This document shows positions 1 through 7,924 of a stretch of DNA of 11,445 nt, in pieces; the stretch's first letter is position 1, and the number at the start of each line of letters is the position of its first letter. Origin of the DNA: T3Sed10-241 sp036796255 (GTDB lineage: Bacteria > Bacteroidota > Bacteroidia > Flavobacteriales_D > Cryomorphaceae). Both the position numbers and the translations under genes were made by a program. The notes under the pieces are model-generated. The model was not told the DNA's origin and searched no databases. It saw nothing but the letters and a program-made list of their open reading frames with translations. The stretch covers positions 1 through 11,445 of the forward strand of contig DAIRDH010000082.1 of assembly GCA_036796255.1 (NCBI GenBank). Direction: 5' to 3'.

Positions 1-2
1 AG

Positions 3-194
3 GTTGAGCATGCAGCGGTGGTCGCTGCCGCAAAAATACCGAAAATTGGGGAGGTGGGAGAAGTGAGCCTTAGTTGCGGCAATGAAACCAATCAAAGTAA
101 ATTGGTAAAAAATCAAACAGCAGCCTTAATCTCTGACGTACGGCGCTGCATGCTTTCAGCTTATTGTAAACCGGATAGCGAAGAAGAAATATAA
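3..194 (+). CDS. possible 3' end of an unidentified gene (partial)
   Basis: A reading frame is open from the left edge of the window and ends in TAA at 192-194, giving 63 codons. Many of its codons begin with G (GAG, GCA, GTG, GCC, GAA), which is coding-like, and the last residues are acidic (PDSEEEI). I recognise no domain or motif, and four cysteines are scattered through it. A 63-codon open frame can occur by chance, so this is only a candidate C-terminal tail of a gene that starts outside the window. If real, it lies about 160 bases upstream of the lipoprotein gene on the same strand. A 7-bp inverted repeat at 217-236 follows it but lacks a terminator-type T tract after the stem. Confidence 0.3.
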   Translation, partial: VEHAAVVAAAKIPKIGEVGEVSLSCGNETNQSKLVKNQTAALISDVRRCMLSAYCKPDSEEEI

Positions 195-236
195 AGACTA
201 CATGCTCTAAATGGCGGAGATTTTTTCTTAAATCTC

Positions 237-270
237 ATACAGATTTGGCATTCGACTCCCTAATCTGTAT
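237..270. promoter_or_regulatory. 9-bp inverted repeat with 16-base spacer (possible operator)
   Basis: ATACAGATT at 237-245 is perfectly repeated in inverted orientation as AATCTGTAT at 262-270, with 16 bases between. The left arm overlaps a TTTGG (244-248) and the right arm overlaps a TATAAT (268-273), which sit at roughly the spacing of a -33/-7 pair. Arms of this size separated by about two helical turns are typical of dimeric regulator sites, or could form a hairpin in RNA. The position 90-120 bases before the lipoprotein gene fits a control site for it. The dyad is directly visible; its role is inferred. Confidence 0.4.
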
Positions 271-275
271 AATTT
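244..275 (+). promoter_or_regulatory. possible promoter of the lipoprotein gene
   Basis: TTTG at 244-247 is followed 20 bases later by TATAATTT at 268-275. The second element resembles a generic -10 box more than the Bacteroidota consensus TAnnTTTG, so the call is weak. It would give a leader of about 80 bases ahead of the ATG at 359. It coincides with the dyad at 237-270, which would let a bound regulator block it. Confidence 0.25.
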
Positions 276-358
276 CCCTCTCCTTTTTCTTTCTGCCTAT
301 GGTAAATACCTATCGATGATTCATTCCATTTTGGCCCCAAAGTTGTTAATTTGGTCAC

Positions 359-1741
359 ATGAACATCAGCCCTCCAACCCTCCGATTTTGCCGACGACGA
401 AGGAGTACGTACGGAAAGGCACTGCTTATGCTGGCGCTTATGGCCCTGGTTATTTCCTGCAAAAGAGACAAGCTCGTAGAGAGCTCTGTAAAAGGTCGGC
501 CTGTATGGGTGTATGGCATCGAGCGCAATTACATCATCGTGGAGGGCAAGGGCCGCAACCACGACGAAGCGCGGCAAAAAGCTTTTACGGCAGTGAAAGA
601 GTCGATTGTGAATGCAGTTTCAGTCAATGTATCGTCGACGGTGCAGATGGACATTTCGGAAGCGGTGATCAACGATGTGCGGCTCTTCAAGGAAAACACC
701 AAGGTGAATACCACCGTGACCAGCGACTTCCTGCGCTCGCTGCGCGGGGTGCAAATCAGTAAGGCCACCGACTGGTACTGGGAGCTGCGCCGCACACCCG
801 AAAAGGAACGCTACGTGGTGTACCATGTCAAATACCCCTTTACGGAAAATGAGCTCGAAACCTACATCCGCGAGTGGGAAGCACTCGACGCTGAGCTGGC
901 CAGTGAGTTGAATGGTCTCAGCGAGAAAGTGGAAAATTCCAACTCCATCAGCGAGCTGCTCCTGCTCAAAACGGAATCGGAACGCCTCGCGAAAATATTC
1001 AAAGAGCCCCGCCGCAGCCTGGCCCTCAACACAGCTGACCGCATAGCACAGAAACTCGCCGATGCCCGCCTCGAAGTGGTATCGCACCAGCGCGGTGAGG
1101 CAATGGTGGCCCTTCGCAGCAATGGCACCATGCTGCGCAGCGCGGATGGCCTGCGCTTCGACTCTAAGTGCGCCGGCCTGGAACAACAGCAGTACCTCGA
1201 AAATGAAGGCCTCTACCTCATACACTACGATGTGAGCTACTGCACCCAAGCCGAAGAGAGTTTCACCCTGAGCACGCAAATCAATGGCCGCAACCTGAGC
1301 CTTACCGCGGCCATTCCTGCCGATCCGGCGCATGTGCGGCTGGCCATACAAGGACAGCTGCAGCTGTACCGCGTGCAAGGCCACCTCCACGAATGGCGCC
1401 TGCCCATCAGGCTCTTCAGCGATGAAACGATTGAAATCACCGAAGTAGAAATAGGACTGGAGCGCATAGGCGGCCGCTTCCTGGCTGCGCTTTCGCGAAA
1501 AGGAAGGGCAGGGCTCTACACGCAAATACAGCAATCCATAGAAGCTTCCTTTGCGGGAAAAGGCGACCATGTCCTGACTTTCGAAGCACCAAAATTCACC
1601 AATGAAGCCGACGAGATTTTCACCTCACTCTTTGAAAACAGCGCCATGTACACCGCTTCGGGCAAAGTCATTTACCGCCGCAGCGGACAAAGCGAAACCC
1701 GCAGTTATCGGTTTGATCGGCTTCCTGTCTCCATTCGCTAA
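359..1741 (+). CDS. lipoprotein with LPP20-like N-terminal domain, function unknown
   Basis: 460 residues. The N-terminus is a lipoprotein signal: a basic n-region (RRRR at 12-15, K20), a hydrophobic core at about 21-32, and a lipobox VISC with the acylated cysteine at C34. K35 and R36 directly after it fit export to the outer membrane rather than inner-membrane retention (inference). Residues about 47-100 resemble the LPP20 family: an aromatic-rich strand, the turn VEGKGRNHDEAR, then an amphipathic helix and a Val/Ser-rich strand. Residues about 162-240 are charged and helical, probably coiled coil. About 245-460 is predominantly beta-like and I do not recognise it. The start at ATG 359 is chosen because the next ATG (428) would remove the basic n-region; there is no clear Shine-Dalgarno sequence. 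gmhA begins 67 bases downstream on the same strand. LPP20 relatives are surface or envelope lipoproteins of unknown biochemical role, so no function is assigned. Confidence 0.85.
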   Translation: MNISPPTLRFCRRRRSTYGKALLMLALMALVISCKRDKLVESSVKGRPVWVYGIERNYIIVEGKGRNHDEARQKAFTAVKESIVNAVSVNVSSTVQMDISEAVINDVRLFKENTKVNTTVTSDFLRSLRGVQISKATDWYWELRRTPEKERYVVYHVKYPFTENELETYIREWEALDAELASELNGLSEKVENSNSISELLLLKTESERLAKIFKEPRRSLALNTADRIAQKLADARLEVVSHQRGEAMVALRSNGTMLRSADGLRFDSKCAGLEQQQYLENEGLYLIHYDVSYCTQAEESFTLSTQINGRNLSLTAAIPADPAHVRLAIQGQLQLYRVQGHLHEWRLPIRLFSDETIEITEVEIGLERIGGRFLAALSRKGRAGLYTQIQQSIEASFAGKGDHVLTFEAPKFTNEADEIFTSLFENSAMYTASGKVIYRRSGQSETRSYRFDRLPVSIR

Positions 1742-1786
1742 ATCGCAGCCTTTCAAGCCATGGCGTCGGTGATTGCAAAGAATTGC

Positions 1787-1794
1787 TATTTTTG
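1787..1794 (+). promoter_or_regulatory. possible -7 element (TATTTTTG) before gmhA
   Basis: TATTTTTG matches the Bacteroidota TAnnTTTG box exactly. No TTG is seen at the expected 18-21 bases upstream, and the site ends only 14 bases before the gmhA ATG, so a transcript from here would be almost leaderless. It could let gmhA-comM be transcribed separately from the lipoprotein gene. Confidence 0.25.
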
Positions 1795-1808
1795 ACAAAA
1801 ACCCCGCT

Positions 1809-2378
1809 ATGTCCGCAACCATTACTGCCCACTTTGCCGAAGCCCAAGCACTGCTTGCAAAAGTGCTTGAGGACAAGCCGTTCGTTCAAAGTATTGAGGC
1901 TGCGGGCAAGCTTATGGTAGCATGCATAGCCAATGGTGGCAAAATCATATCCTGTGGCAATGGCGGTTCCATGTGCGATGCAATGCACTTTGCCGAAGAG
2001 CTCAGTGGGCGCTACCGCAACGACCGCCCCTCGATGCCTGCCATCTCCATCAGCGATCCTTCACACCTGAGCTGCGTGGCCAATGATTACGGCTATGCAT
2101 ACGTGTTTTCGCGTTTTGTGGAAGGTCTTGGTCGCGAGGGCGATGTACTGCTTGGCATCAGCACCAGCGGCAATTCCGAAAATGTGGTGAAAGCCGCAGA
2201 GGCAGCCCTTGCAAAAGGCATGAAGGTGATTGCCCTCACCGGAAATAGTGGTGGCAAACTCGCGGGCTTAGCAACCGTTGAAGTGCGCGTACCACACACG
2301 GGTTATGCCGACCGCATTCAGGAAATTCACATCAAAGTCATCCACAGCTTGATAGATTACATCGAGCGAAACACCTGA
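1809..2378 (+). CDS. gmhA: D-sedoheptulose-7-phosphate isomerase GmhA
   Basis: Converts sedoheptulose 7-phosphate to D-glycero-D-manno-heptose 7-phosphate, the first step of ADP-heptose synthesis for lipopolysaccharide core or other heptose glycans; cytoplasmic. The 189-residue product matches the length of E. coli GmhA (192) and is similar along its whole length. It carries the SIS-domain phosphate-sugar loop SCGNGGS (48-54), then CDAMHFAEELSGRYR (56-70), the second SIS serine motif GISTSGNS (116-123) and the C-terminal GYADRIQEIHIKVIH (165-179). E64 and H179 line up with the catalytic Glu65 and His180 of the E. coli enzyme. The ATG at 1809 is chosen because it gives the family length; an in-frame TTG at 1773 would add 12 residues that the family lacks. 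comM starts 5 bases after the stop, so the two are probably co-transcribed. The other heptose genes (gmhB, hldE) are not in this window. Confidence 0.95.
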   Translation: MSATITAHFAEAQALLAKVLEDKPFVQSIEAAGKLMVACIANGGKIISCGNGGSMCDAMHFAEELSGRYRNDRPSMPAISISDPSHLSCVANDYGYAYVFSRFVEGLGREGDVLLGISTSGNSENVVKAAEAALAKGMKVIALTGNSGGKLAGLATVEVRVPHTGYADRIQEIHIKVIHSLIDYIERNT

Positions 2379-2383
2379 AAAAT

Positions 2384-3919
2384 ATGCTGGTAAAAACCTT
2401 CGGAAGTGCGGTATACGGTGTCGACGCCATCACCATCACGGTGGAGGTCAATGTGGATACAGGTATCAACTTTATGCTTGTGGGCCTGCCCGACAGCGCG
2501 GTGAAAGAGAGCCAGCAGCGCATTGATGCCGCTTTGAAGAATACAGGCTACCGCCTTCCCGGCAAAAAGATTACCATCAACATGGCTCCGGCCGATATCC
2601 GCAAGGAAGGCTCGGCTTATGACCTGCCGCTGGCGCTTGGCATACTGGCGGCCAGTGGGCAAATCAACGCGCCCAACATTGAAAAGTACCTCATTATGGG
2701 TGAACTTTCGCTAGACGGAAGCCTGCAACCCATTAAAGGATCACTGCCCATGGCCATCAAAGCCAAGGAAGAAGGCTTTAAAGGCTTCATCCTGCCTGCT
2801 TCCAATGCCAGGGAGGCAGCTATAGTGGAAGGACTCGAAGTGTATGGCGCCAAGGACATCATGGAGGCCATTACAGTGCTTACTTCTCCGGGCCAAATCG
2901 AACCCTTGCACATTGATATCAAGGAAACGTTTCGCCATCAGGAAGGTGCACATACCCTCGACTTCAGCGACGTGAAAGGCCAGGAAAATGTAAAACGCGC
3001 CCTGGAAATTGCCGCTGCCGGTGGCCACAACATCATCCTGATAGGCCCGCCAGGCGTGGGCAAAACCATGCTCGCCAAGCGCATACCTACCATATTGCCA
3101 CCACTCAGCATAGAGGAAGCGCTCGAAACTACAAAAATTCACTCCGTGGCGGGCATCCTGCCCAACAATGTATCGTTGATCACTGAGCGGCCCTTTCGCA
3201 ATCCCCACCACACCGTAAGCGATGTGGCCCTCGTGGGCGGGGGCAGCAATCCCAAACCAGGAGAAATATCGCTTGCGCACAATGGCATCCTCTTTCTCGA
3301 TGAGCTGCCTGAATTTAAACGGGCTGTGTTGGAGGTGTTGCGCCAACCGCTGGAAGACCGCGTCGTGACCATTTCCCGTGCCAAGATCAGTGTGGACTAT
3401 CCGTCTTCATTTATGCTGGTGGCATCCATGAACCCCTCCCCCAGCGGCGACTTCTTCAAGCCGGGTGAATCGCCCGACAGTGAATTTGCCGTAAGGCGCT
3501 ACCTCGCCAAAATATCGGGGCCATTGATGGATCGCATCGACCTGCACATTGAGGTGAATCCGGTGGCTTTTGAAGAGTTGCGCAACCGGGAAACTGGCGA
3601 ACCGTCTAAGTCAATTCGCGAGCGGGTCATTGCTGCACGCGAGCATCAAATCACTCGTTTTGCTGGTCATGAAGGCATTTATGCAAATGCCCAGCTTACG
3701 CCAAAATTGATGAAAGTGCACTGCGAAATCGATGCTGCCGGTGAGGCCTTGCTCAAAAATGCTGTGGAACGCCTTGGGTTTTCAGCGCGATCATACGCCC
3801 GCATTTTGAAAGTGGCCCGCACCATTGCCGATCTGGAAGGTGCTGAAAACATTGGTACTGCGCATTTGGCGGAAGCCATACAATACCGATCCCTGGACCG
3901 CGAAGGCTGGCTGAGCTAA
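2384..3919 (+). CDS. comM: YifB/ComM family Mg-chelatase-like AAA+ ATPase
   Basis: 511 residues, the usual family length. In Vibrio and Haemophilus, ComM is a hexameric helicase that drives branch migration when incoming single-stranded DNA is integrated during natural transformation; the family is also widespread in bacteria not known to be competent. The N-terminal domain (about 20-170) has the Lon-protease-like fold signatures EGSAYDLPLALG (75-86) and GELSLDGSLQPIKG (106-119). The AAA+ core follows, with Walker A GPPGVGKT (221-228), Walker B ILFLDE (302-307) and an arginine-containing SGP-LMDRIDLH segment (378-388). The C-terminal Mg-chelatase-type lid (about 400-505) ends with GFSARSYARILKVARTIADLEG. 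Where many relatives have a CPCG cysteine cluster, this protein reads NPSPSG (350-355) with no cysteines. Starts 5 bases after gmhA. The role in DNA uptake is by family only; no other competence genes are here. Confidence 0.95.
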   Translation: MLVKTFGSAVYGVDAITITVEVNVDTGINFMLVGLPDSAVKESQQRIDAALKNTGYRLPGKKITINMAPADIRKEGSAYDLPLALGILAASGQINAPNIEKYLIMGELSLDGSLQPIKGSLPMAIKAKEEGFKGFILPASNAREAAIVEGLEVYGAKDIMEAITVLTSPGQIEPLHIDIKETFRHQEGAHTLDFSDVKGQENVKRALEIAAAGGHNIILIGPPGVGKTMLAKRIPTILPPLSIEEALETTKIHSVAGILPNNVSLITERPFRNPHHTVSDVALVGGGSNPKPGEISLAHNGILFLDELPEFKRAVLEVLRQPLEDRVVTISRAKISVDYPSSFMLVASMNPSPSGDFFKPGESPDSEFAVRRYLAKISGPLMDRIDLHIEVNPVAFEELRNRETGEPSKSIRERVIAAREHQITRFAGHEGIYANAQLTPKLMKVHCEIDAAGEALLKNAVERLGFSARSYARILKVARTIADLEGAENIGTAHLAEAIQYRSLDREGWLS

Positions 3920-3975
3920 AAATAGCTGCAACCGAAAGCACTCCATTGGCGTATGCATAGGCAAACGAATATGCT

Positions 3976-4398
3976 ATGCGTGCACTTCAACTCACAATAC
4001 TGACACTTTTCATGGGTTTGCAAATCTCAGCAGCCCTGCCGATTGAAGGTGAATTTCTTTACCTCAACGACCGCATGGAAGTGGTCAAGAACAAAAACAA
4101 GGCGAGCTACACTTGCAAGCTCGAAGGCCATGATGAGAATGGCTACTTGTTCAAAGTATACTTCATCACAGGTGAGGTGAAAATGGAAGGTTACTACCAG
4201 GATGAAGACATGTCACAAGCACATGGACCATTCACCTATTATTACCGAAATGGCAAGGTAGAATCCAGTGGTCACTTCCGAAATGGGAATAAATACGGCA
4301 TTTGGCAACGATACCACGCCGATGGTACTCCAAAGGCCGAGAAGATTTATGCCATCCAACCCATCTTGCAGGCCATGCAAGATGAGCCAGGCAAATGA
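3976..4398 (+). CDS. secreted MORN-repeat / YwqK-family protein
   Basis: 140 residues. Residues 1-20 form a short signal peptide (R2, hydrophobic 4-18, small residues SAA at 18-20 before L21), so it is probably exported to the periplasm. The body has tandem MORN_2-type units seen as Y-x-x-GEVKMEG (about 62-72), HGPFTYYYRNGKVESSG (83-99) and HFRNGNKYGIWQRYHADGTPK (100-120), the pattern of the YwqK 'antitoxin' family common in Bacteroidota. The family name comes from a B. subtilis toxin immunity protein; no toxin gene is nearby, and most Bacteroidota members are single proteins of unknown role. It starts 56 bases after comM on the same strand and may be read through from it. A strong intrinsic terminator follows at 4430. 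The 3976 ATG is preferred; an ATG at 3971 is in another frame. Confidence 0.8.
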   Translation: MRALQLTILTLFMGLQISAALPIEGEFLYLNDRMEVVKNKNKASYTCKLEGHDENGYLFKVYFITGEVKMEGYYQDEDMSQAHGPFTYYYRNGKVESSGHFRNGNKYGIWQRYHADGTPKAEKIYAIQPILQAMQDEPGK

Positions 4399-4429
4399 GG
4401 CTATAACACAGATACAATATAAATGAACG

Positions 4430-4455
4430 AACCCGGGCACTTGTCCGGGTTTTTT
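4430..4455 (+). terminator. intrinsic terminator of the plus-strand block
   Basis: Stem of 9 pairs (4430-4438 with 4443-4451, including one G-T wobble) around an ACTT loop, with a T6 tract at 4450-4455. It lies 32 bases after the stop of the MORN-repeat gene and faces the secA terminator. Confidence 0.9.
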
Positions 4456-4508
4456 CTTTGCGTGAAATATTTGTGTGCCGACCCCGATCGATCCTTTAAT
4501 CTGGTATT

Positions 4509-4539
4509 AAAAAAGCCGTTACCTCTTGGCAACGGCTTT
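4509..4539 (-). terminator. intrinsic terminator of secA
   Basis: AAAGCCGTT (4512-4520) pairs with AACGGCTTT (4531-4539), with a further CC/GG pair inside. The plus-strand A6 at 4509-4514 gives a U6 tract on the minus-strand transcript. It starts 21 bases past the secA stop codon. Confidence 0.9.
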
Positions 4540-4559
4540 ATAAGTATGCGTGAACTGGA

Positions 4560-7500
4560 TTAATGGGTAACAGTAGCGCCGTGGCAGTTCTTGTACTTCT
4601 TGCCACTTCCGCATGGGCATGGATCGTTGCGGCCTACCTTCTTCTCAGCCCTTACAGGCTGTGCCTTTGGAGCTGGCGCTGATGGTGCGGCAGGTCTTCC
4701 TGGTGCACGTTGTGGTGCTGGCGCCTCCGAACCTGGGCGGCTTGTTTGCAGCTTGCTCATGTCATCCTGCCTTGGACTTGTTACGTTGGTGGTGCGAATT
4801 TGATTTTCGGCACCTGGTAGCGAAGCCTTGCTAAGGAAAGATACCACTTCGAAGCTTACGCGGCCTATCATCTTTTTGAACAACTCGAAGGATTCGAATT
4901 TGTAGATCAACAAGGGGTCTTTTTGCTCAAAACGGGCATTTTGCACAGATTGACGCAAGTCGTCCATCTCCCGCAAGTGCTCTTTCCACTCGTTGTCGAT
5001 GATGGCGAGCGTTACGGCCTTCTCAATGCCCGACACAAGGTCGCGGCCTTCGTTATCAAGGGTTTTTACAATGTTGACCACCACCTGAAGCGCGCGCTTT
5101 CCATCTGAGAAAGGCACCGCAATGTTGTCAAACTGCGCCTGGTTCTGGTGCACATTCTTGATGATGGGCAGCGCTGTTTGCGCAGTGTGCTGCATGCGGC
5201 GGAGGTAATTCTCACGCGCTGATTTGAATACTGCGCGCTTGAGCTCATCACTTTTGGTTGAAGCAAAGGCATCGGCTTTCACTGGCGATTCAATGCCCAG
5301 ATACTGAACGAGGTCAAGCTTGAATGAATCAAAGTCCTTCACTTCGTGGTGGTTGTTCACAACAGCCTCTACGACATCCTGAAACATATTCTCAATGTCG
5401 AGGTCAAGTCGATCGCCGTGAAGGGCATGTCGTCGGCGCTTGTAGATCACCTCACGCTGTGAGTTCATCACGTCATCATACTCCAGCAATCGCTTACGGA
5501 TGCCAAAGTTGTTCTCTTCCACCTTGCGCTGTGCGCGCTCTATTGATTTGGTAATCATGGAGTGCTGAATCACCTCGCCCTCCTTGAGTCCCATGCGATC
5601 CATCATTTTGGCGATACGGTCAGAGCCAAACAGACGCATGAGGTTGTCTTCAAGCGAAATGTAAAACTGCGAAGATCCCGGATCTCCCTGACGTCCTGCA
5701 CGACCACGTAGCTGTCGGTCAACCCTTCTTGAATCGTGCTTTTCGGTACCCACAATGGCAAGACCACCTGCTTCCTTCACTCCGGGTCCGAGCTTAATGT
5801 CGGTACCACGTCCCGCCATGTTGGTGGCAATGGTAACCGCTCCGGGGCGGCCTGCTTCAGCTACAATTTCCGCCTCTCGGGCGTGCAATTTCGCATTGAG
5901 GACATTGTGCTTTATGCTGCGCAATTGGAGCATGCGACTCAGCAACTCGGATATTTCCACGGAAGTGGTACCCACGAGTACTGGGCGGCCGGCTTTGGAA
6001 AGCTCCACGATTTCGTCAATCGCCGCGTTAAATTTTTCTCTTTTGGTTTTGTACACCTTGTCCTCACGGTCATCGCGAAGCACAGGTTTATTGGTTGGGA
6101 TGAGCATTACATCCAGCTTGTAGATGTCCCAAAGCTCTCCTGCTTCTGTTTCAGCTGTACCTGTCATACCTGCAAGCTTGTGGTACATCCTGAAATAATT
6201 CTGGAGGGTCACGGTAGCATAGGTCTGGGTGGCAGCCTCTACCTTTACTTTCTCCTTTGACTCAATGGCTTGGTGCAGTCCATCGCTGTAGCGGCGGCCT
6301 TCCATGATACGGCCGGTTTGCTCATCCACGATCTTCACTTTGTTCTCCATAACCACATAGTCCACATCTTTTTCAAAGAGGGCGTAGGCCTTTAGCAACT
6401 GATTGATGGTATGGATGCGCTCGGCTTTCACGCCATAGCTACGCAGCAATTCGTCTTTTTCCTTGATAATCTCCTCGACAGACTTATCGCTTTTTTCGAT
6501 ATCGGCGATGGCCGTCCCGATGTCGGGCAGAATGAAGAAATCCCGGTCTTCCACATTTTGCGAAAGCAGCTCAATGCCCTTTTCGGTAAGCTCTACCGAA
6601 TTGTTTTTCTCTTCAATTGTGAAGTAAAGCACCGAATCGGCTTTGTGCATTTCCTTCTCCTGGTCTTGCAGGTAGTAAGCTTCCGTCTTGAGCATTTGCT
6701 GCTTGATGCCGGGCTCACTCATAAATTTGATAAGCGGCTTCAGTTTTGGCAATCCGCGGTGGGCCCTAAATACTGCAAGGCCGCCTTCGGTTTGGTTGTC
6801 TTTGTCGATTTTGCCCTCATCCAGACCATCAAGCTTTTTCTTGGCTTCAGCGATAAGCTGGGTTACAAGCTGGCGTTGAGCTGCATAAAGCTTCTCGACA
6901 CGCGGCTTCATTTCATCAAAGAGTTGCTGGTCGCCTTTGGGCGTAGGGCCTGAAATAATGAGCGGGGTACGTGCATCATCAATCAATACTGAATCGACCT
7001 CATCGACAATGGCGTAGTGGTGCTTGCGCTGTACCAACCTTTCGGGCGTGGTGGACATGTTGTCGCGCAGGTAGTCAAAACCGAATTCGTTGTTGGTTCC
7101 GAAAGTGATGTCGGCGAGGTAGGCCTTGCGGCGCTCATCGCTATTGGGTTGATGCTTGTCAATACAATCTACCGAGAGGCCGTGAAATTCATAGATGGGA
7201 CCCATCCACTCAGAGTCACGTCGAGCGAGGTAGTCATTGACGGTAACGAGGTGCACACCTTTTCCCGTAAGGGCATTGAGGTACACAGGCAGGGTAGCCA
7301 CAAGGGTTTTACCTTCACCCGTTTGCATCTCAGCAACCTTGCCTTCGTGCAGGGCAATACCGCCTATGAGCTGTACATCGTAATGCACCATCTCCCAGGT
7401 GATTTCAGCCCCTGCTGCCATCCACTTGTTGTGCCAGGTTGCCTTATCGCCATTGATATCCACGCCGCTGCGGCGGGCGGCCACGTCACGGTCAAAATCG

Positions 7501-7910
7501 TTGGCAGTAACATCAAGGGTTTGGTGCTCCTTGAACCGACGGGCTGTTTCGCGAATTACCGCAAAAGCTTCCGGAAGCAAAGCCATCAATTCTTTCTCGA
7601 TCAGCCCGTTATTTTCCTTTTCCAAGGCATCAACCTGATCAAAAATAGATTCTTTGTCAGCAAGAACCATTTGAGGGTTGTCCTGGACTTGTTGTTTCAG
7701 CTCGGCTATGCGCTTCTCGTTCTCTTCAGTGGATTGCCGTATGCGCTCTTGCAGCTTTTTTGTTCGTGCCCTGAGCTCATCATGGCTATCGTGCTGTATA
7801 GAGGCGTATTGCTCCTTAATTTTCTCTACCAGTGGAGTGATCGCTTTGATGTCGCGTTCTGATTTATCTCCGAAGATTTTCTTAAGGGTATTCGTAAGTG
7901 ATCCTAACAT
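4560..7910 (-). CDS. secA: preprotein translocase subunit SecA
   Basis: ATPase motor that pushes unfolded preproteins through SecYEG; cytosolic and membrane-associated. The 1116 residues far exceed the 901 of E. coli but are normal for Bacteroidota, which carry long insertions in the first nucleotide-binding domain. Visible parts: Walker A region EMQTGEGKTL (194-203), NDYLARRD, FGTNNEFGFDYLRDNM (270-285), Walker B-type DEVD (303-306), the extra charged segment about 345-450, MAGMTGTAETE near the preprotein-binding/NBD2 border, the NBD2 motifs MAGRGTDI and QLRGRAGRQGDPG, the helical scaffold, a Pro/Ala-rich linker near the C-terminus, and a final zinc-binding motif CPCGSGKKYKNCH that contacts SecB or phospholipid. 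The start MLGSL agrees with family N-termini. It appears monocistronic: a -7 box lies upstream at 7944 and a terminator downstream at 4509. A small hairpin sits in the leader. Confidence 0.98.
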   Translation of the reverse strand: MLGSLTNTLKKIFGDKSERDIKAITPLVEKIKEQYASIQHDSHDELRARTKKLQERIRQSTEENEKRIAELKQQVQDNPQMVLADKESIFDQVDALEKENNGLIEKELMALLPEAFAVIRETARRFKEHQTLDVTANDFDRDVAARRSGVDINGDKATWHNKWMAAGAEITWEMVHYDVQLIGGIALHEGKVAEMQTGEGKTLVATLPVYLNALTGKGVHLVTVNDYLARRDSEWMGPIYEFHGLSVDCIDKHQPNSDERRKAYLADITFGTNNEFGFDYLRDNMSTTPERLVQRKHHYAIVDEVDSVLIDDARTPLIISGPTPKGDQQLFDEMKPRVEKLYAAQRQLVTQLIAEAKKKLDGLDEGKIDKDNQTEGGLAVFRAHRGLPKLKPLIKFMSEPGIKQQMLKTEAYYLQDQEKEMHKADSVLYFTIEEKNNSVELTEKGIELLSQNVEDRDFFILPDIGTAIADIEKSDKSVEEIIKEKDELLRSYGVKAERIHTINQLLKAYALFEKDVDYVVMENKVKIVDEQTGRIMEGRRYSDGLHQAIESKEKVKVEAATQTYATVTLQNYFRMYHKLAGMTGTAETEAGELWDIYKLDVMLIPTNKPVLRDDREDKVYKTKREKFNAAIDEIVELSKAGRPVLVGTTSVEISELLSRMLQLRSIKHNVLNAKLHAREAEIVAEAGRPGAVTIATNMAGRGTDIKLGPGVKEAGGLAIVGTEKHDSRRVDRQLRGRAGRQGDPGSSQFYISLEDNLMRLFGSDRIAKMMDRMGLKEGEVIQHSMITKSIERAQRKVEENNFGIRKRLLEYDDVMNSQREVIYKRRRHALHGDRLDLDIENMFQDVVEAVVNNHHEVKDFDSFKLDLVQYLGIESPVKADAFASTKSDELKRAVFKSARENYLRRMQHTAQTALPIIKNVHQNQAQFDNIAVPFSDGKRALQVVVNIVKTLDNEGRDLVSGIEKAVTLAIIDNEWKEHLREMDDLRQSVQNARFEQKDPLLIYKFESFELFKKMIGRVSFEVVSFLSKASLPGAENQIRTTNVTSPRQDDMSKLQTSRPGSEAPAPQRAPGRPAAPSAPAPKAQPVRAEKKVGRNDPCPCGSGKKYKNCHGATVTH

Positions 7911-7924
7911 GTGTCGTTATATTT

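Noticed and set aside
217..236. GAGATTT/AAATCTC inverted repeat as a terminator for the possible upstream gene
   Set aside because: The T residues are in the stem and loop, not after the stem, and the stem is AT-rich.
330..341. TTTGG-CC-CCAAA near-palindrome upstream of the lipoprotein start
   Set aside because: Only five pairs with a two-base centre; too short to separate from chance.
620..1570. 316-codon open frame on the minus strand opposite the lipoprotein gene
   Set aside because: It is a shadow of the real gene. The plus frame has a lipobox and LPP20-like domain; the minus frame shows no motif, low-complexity Phe/Ala/Gly runs and no promoter.
1773..1808. Upstream TTG start that would lengthen GmhA by 12 residues
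   Set aside because: The ATG at 1809 gives the family length and alignment; the added residues cover a possible promoter box.
3976..4398. Reading the YwqK-like gene as half of a toxin-antitoxin pair
   Set aside because: No toxin-like gene is adjacent, the product is exported, and such MORN_2 proteins are common as single genes in Bacteroidota.
5736..7862. Long plus-strand open frames (174, 180 and 281 codons) opposite secA
   Set aside because: They are antisense to an unmistakable, full-length SecA and show no recognisable domains.
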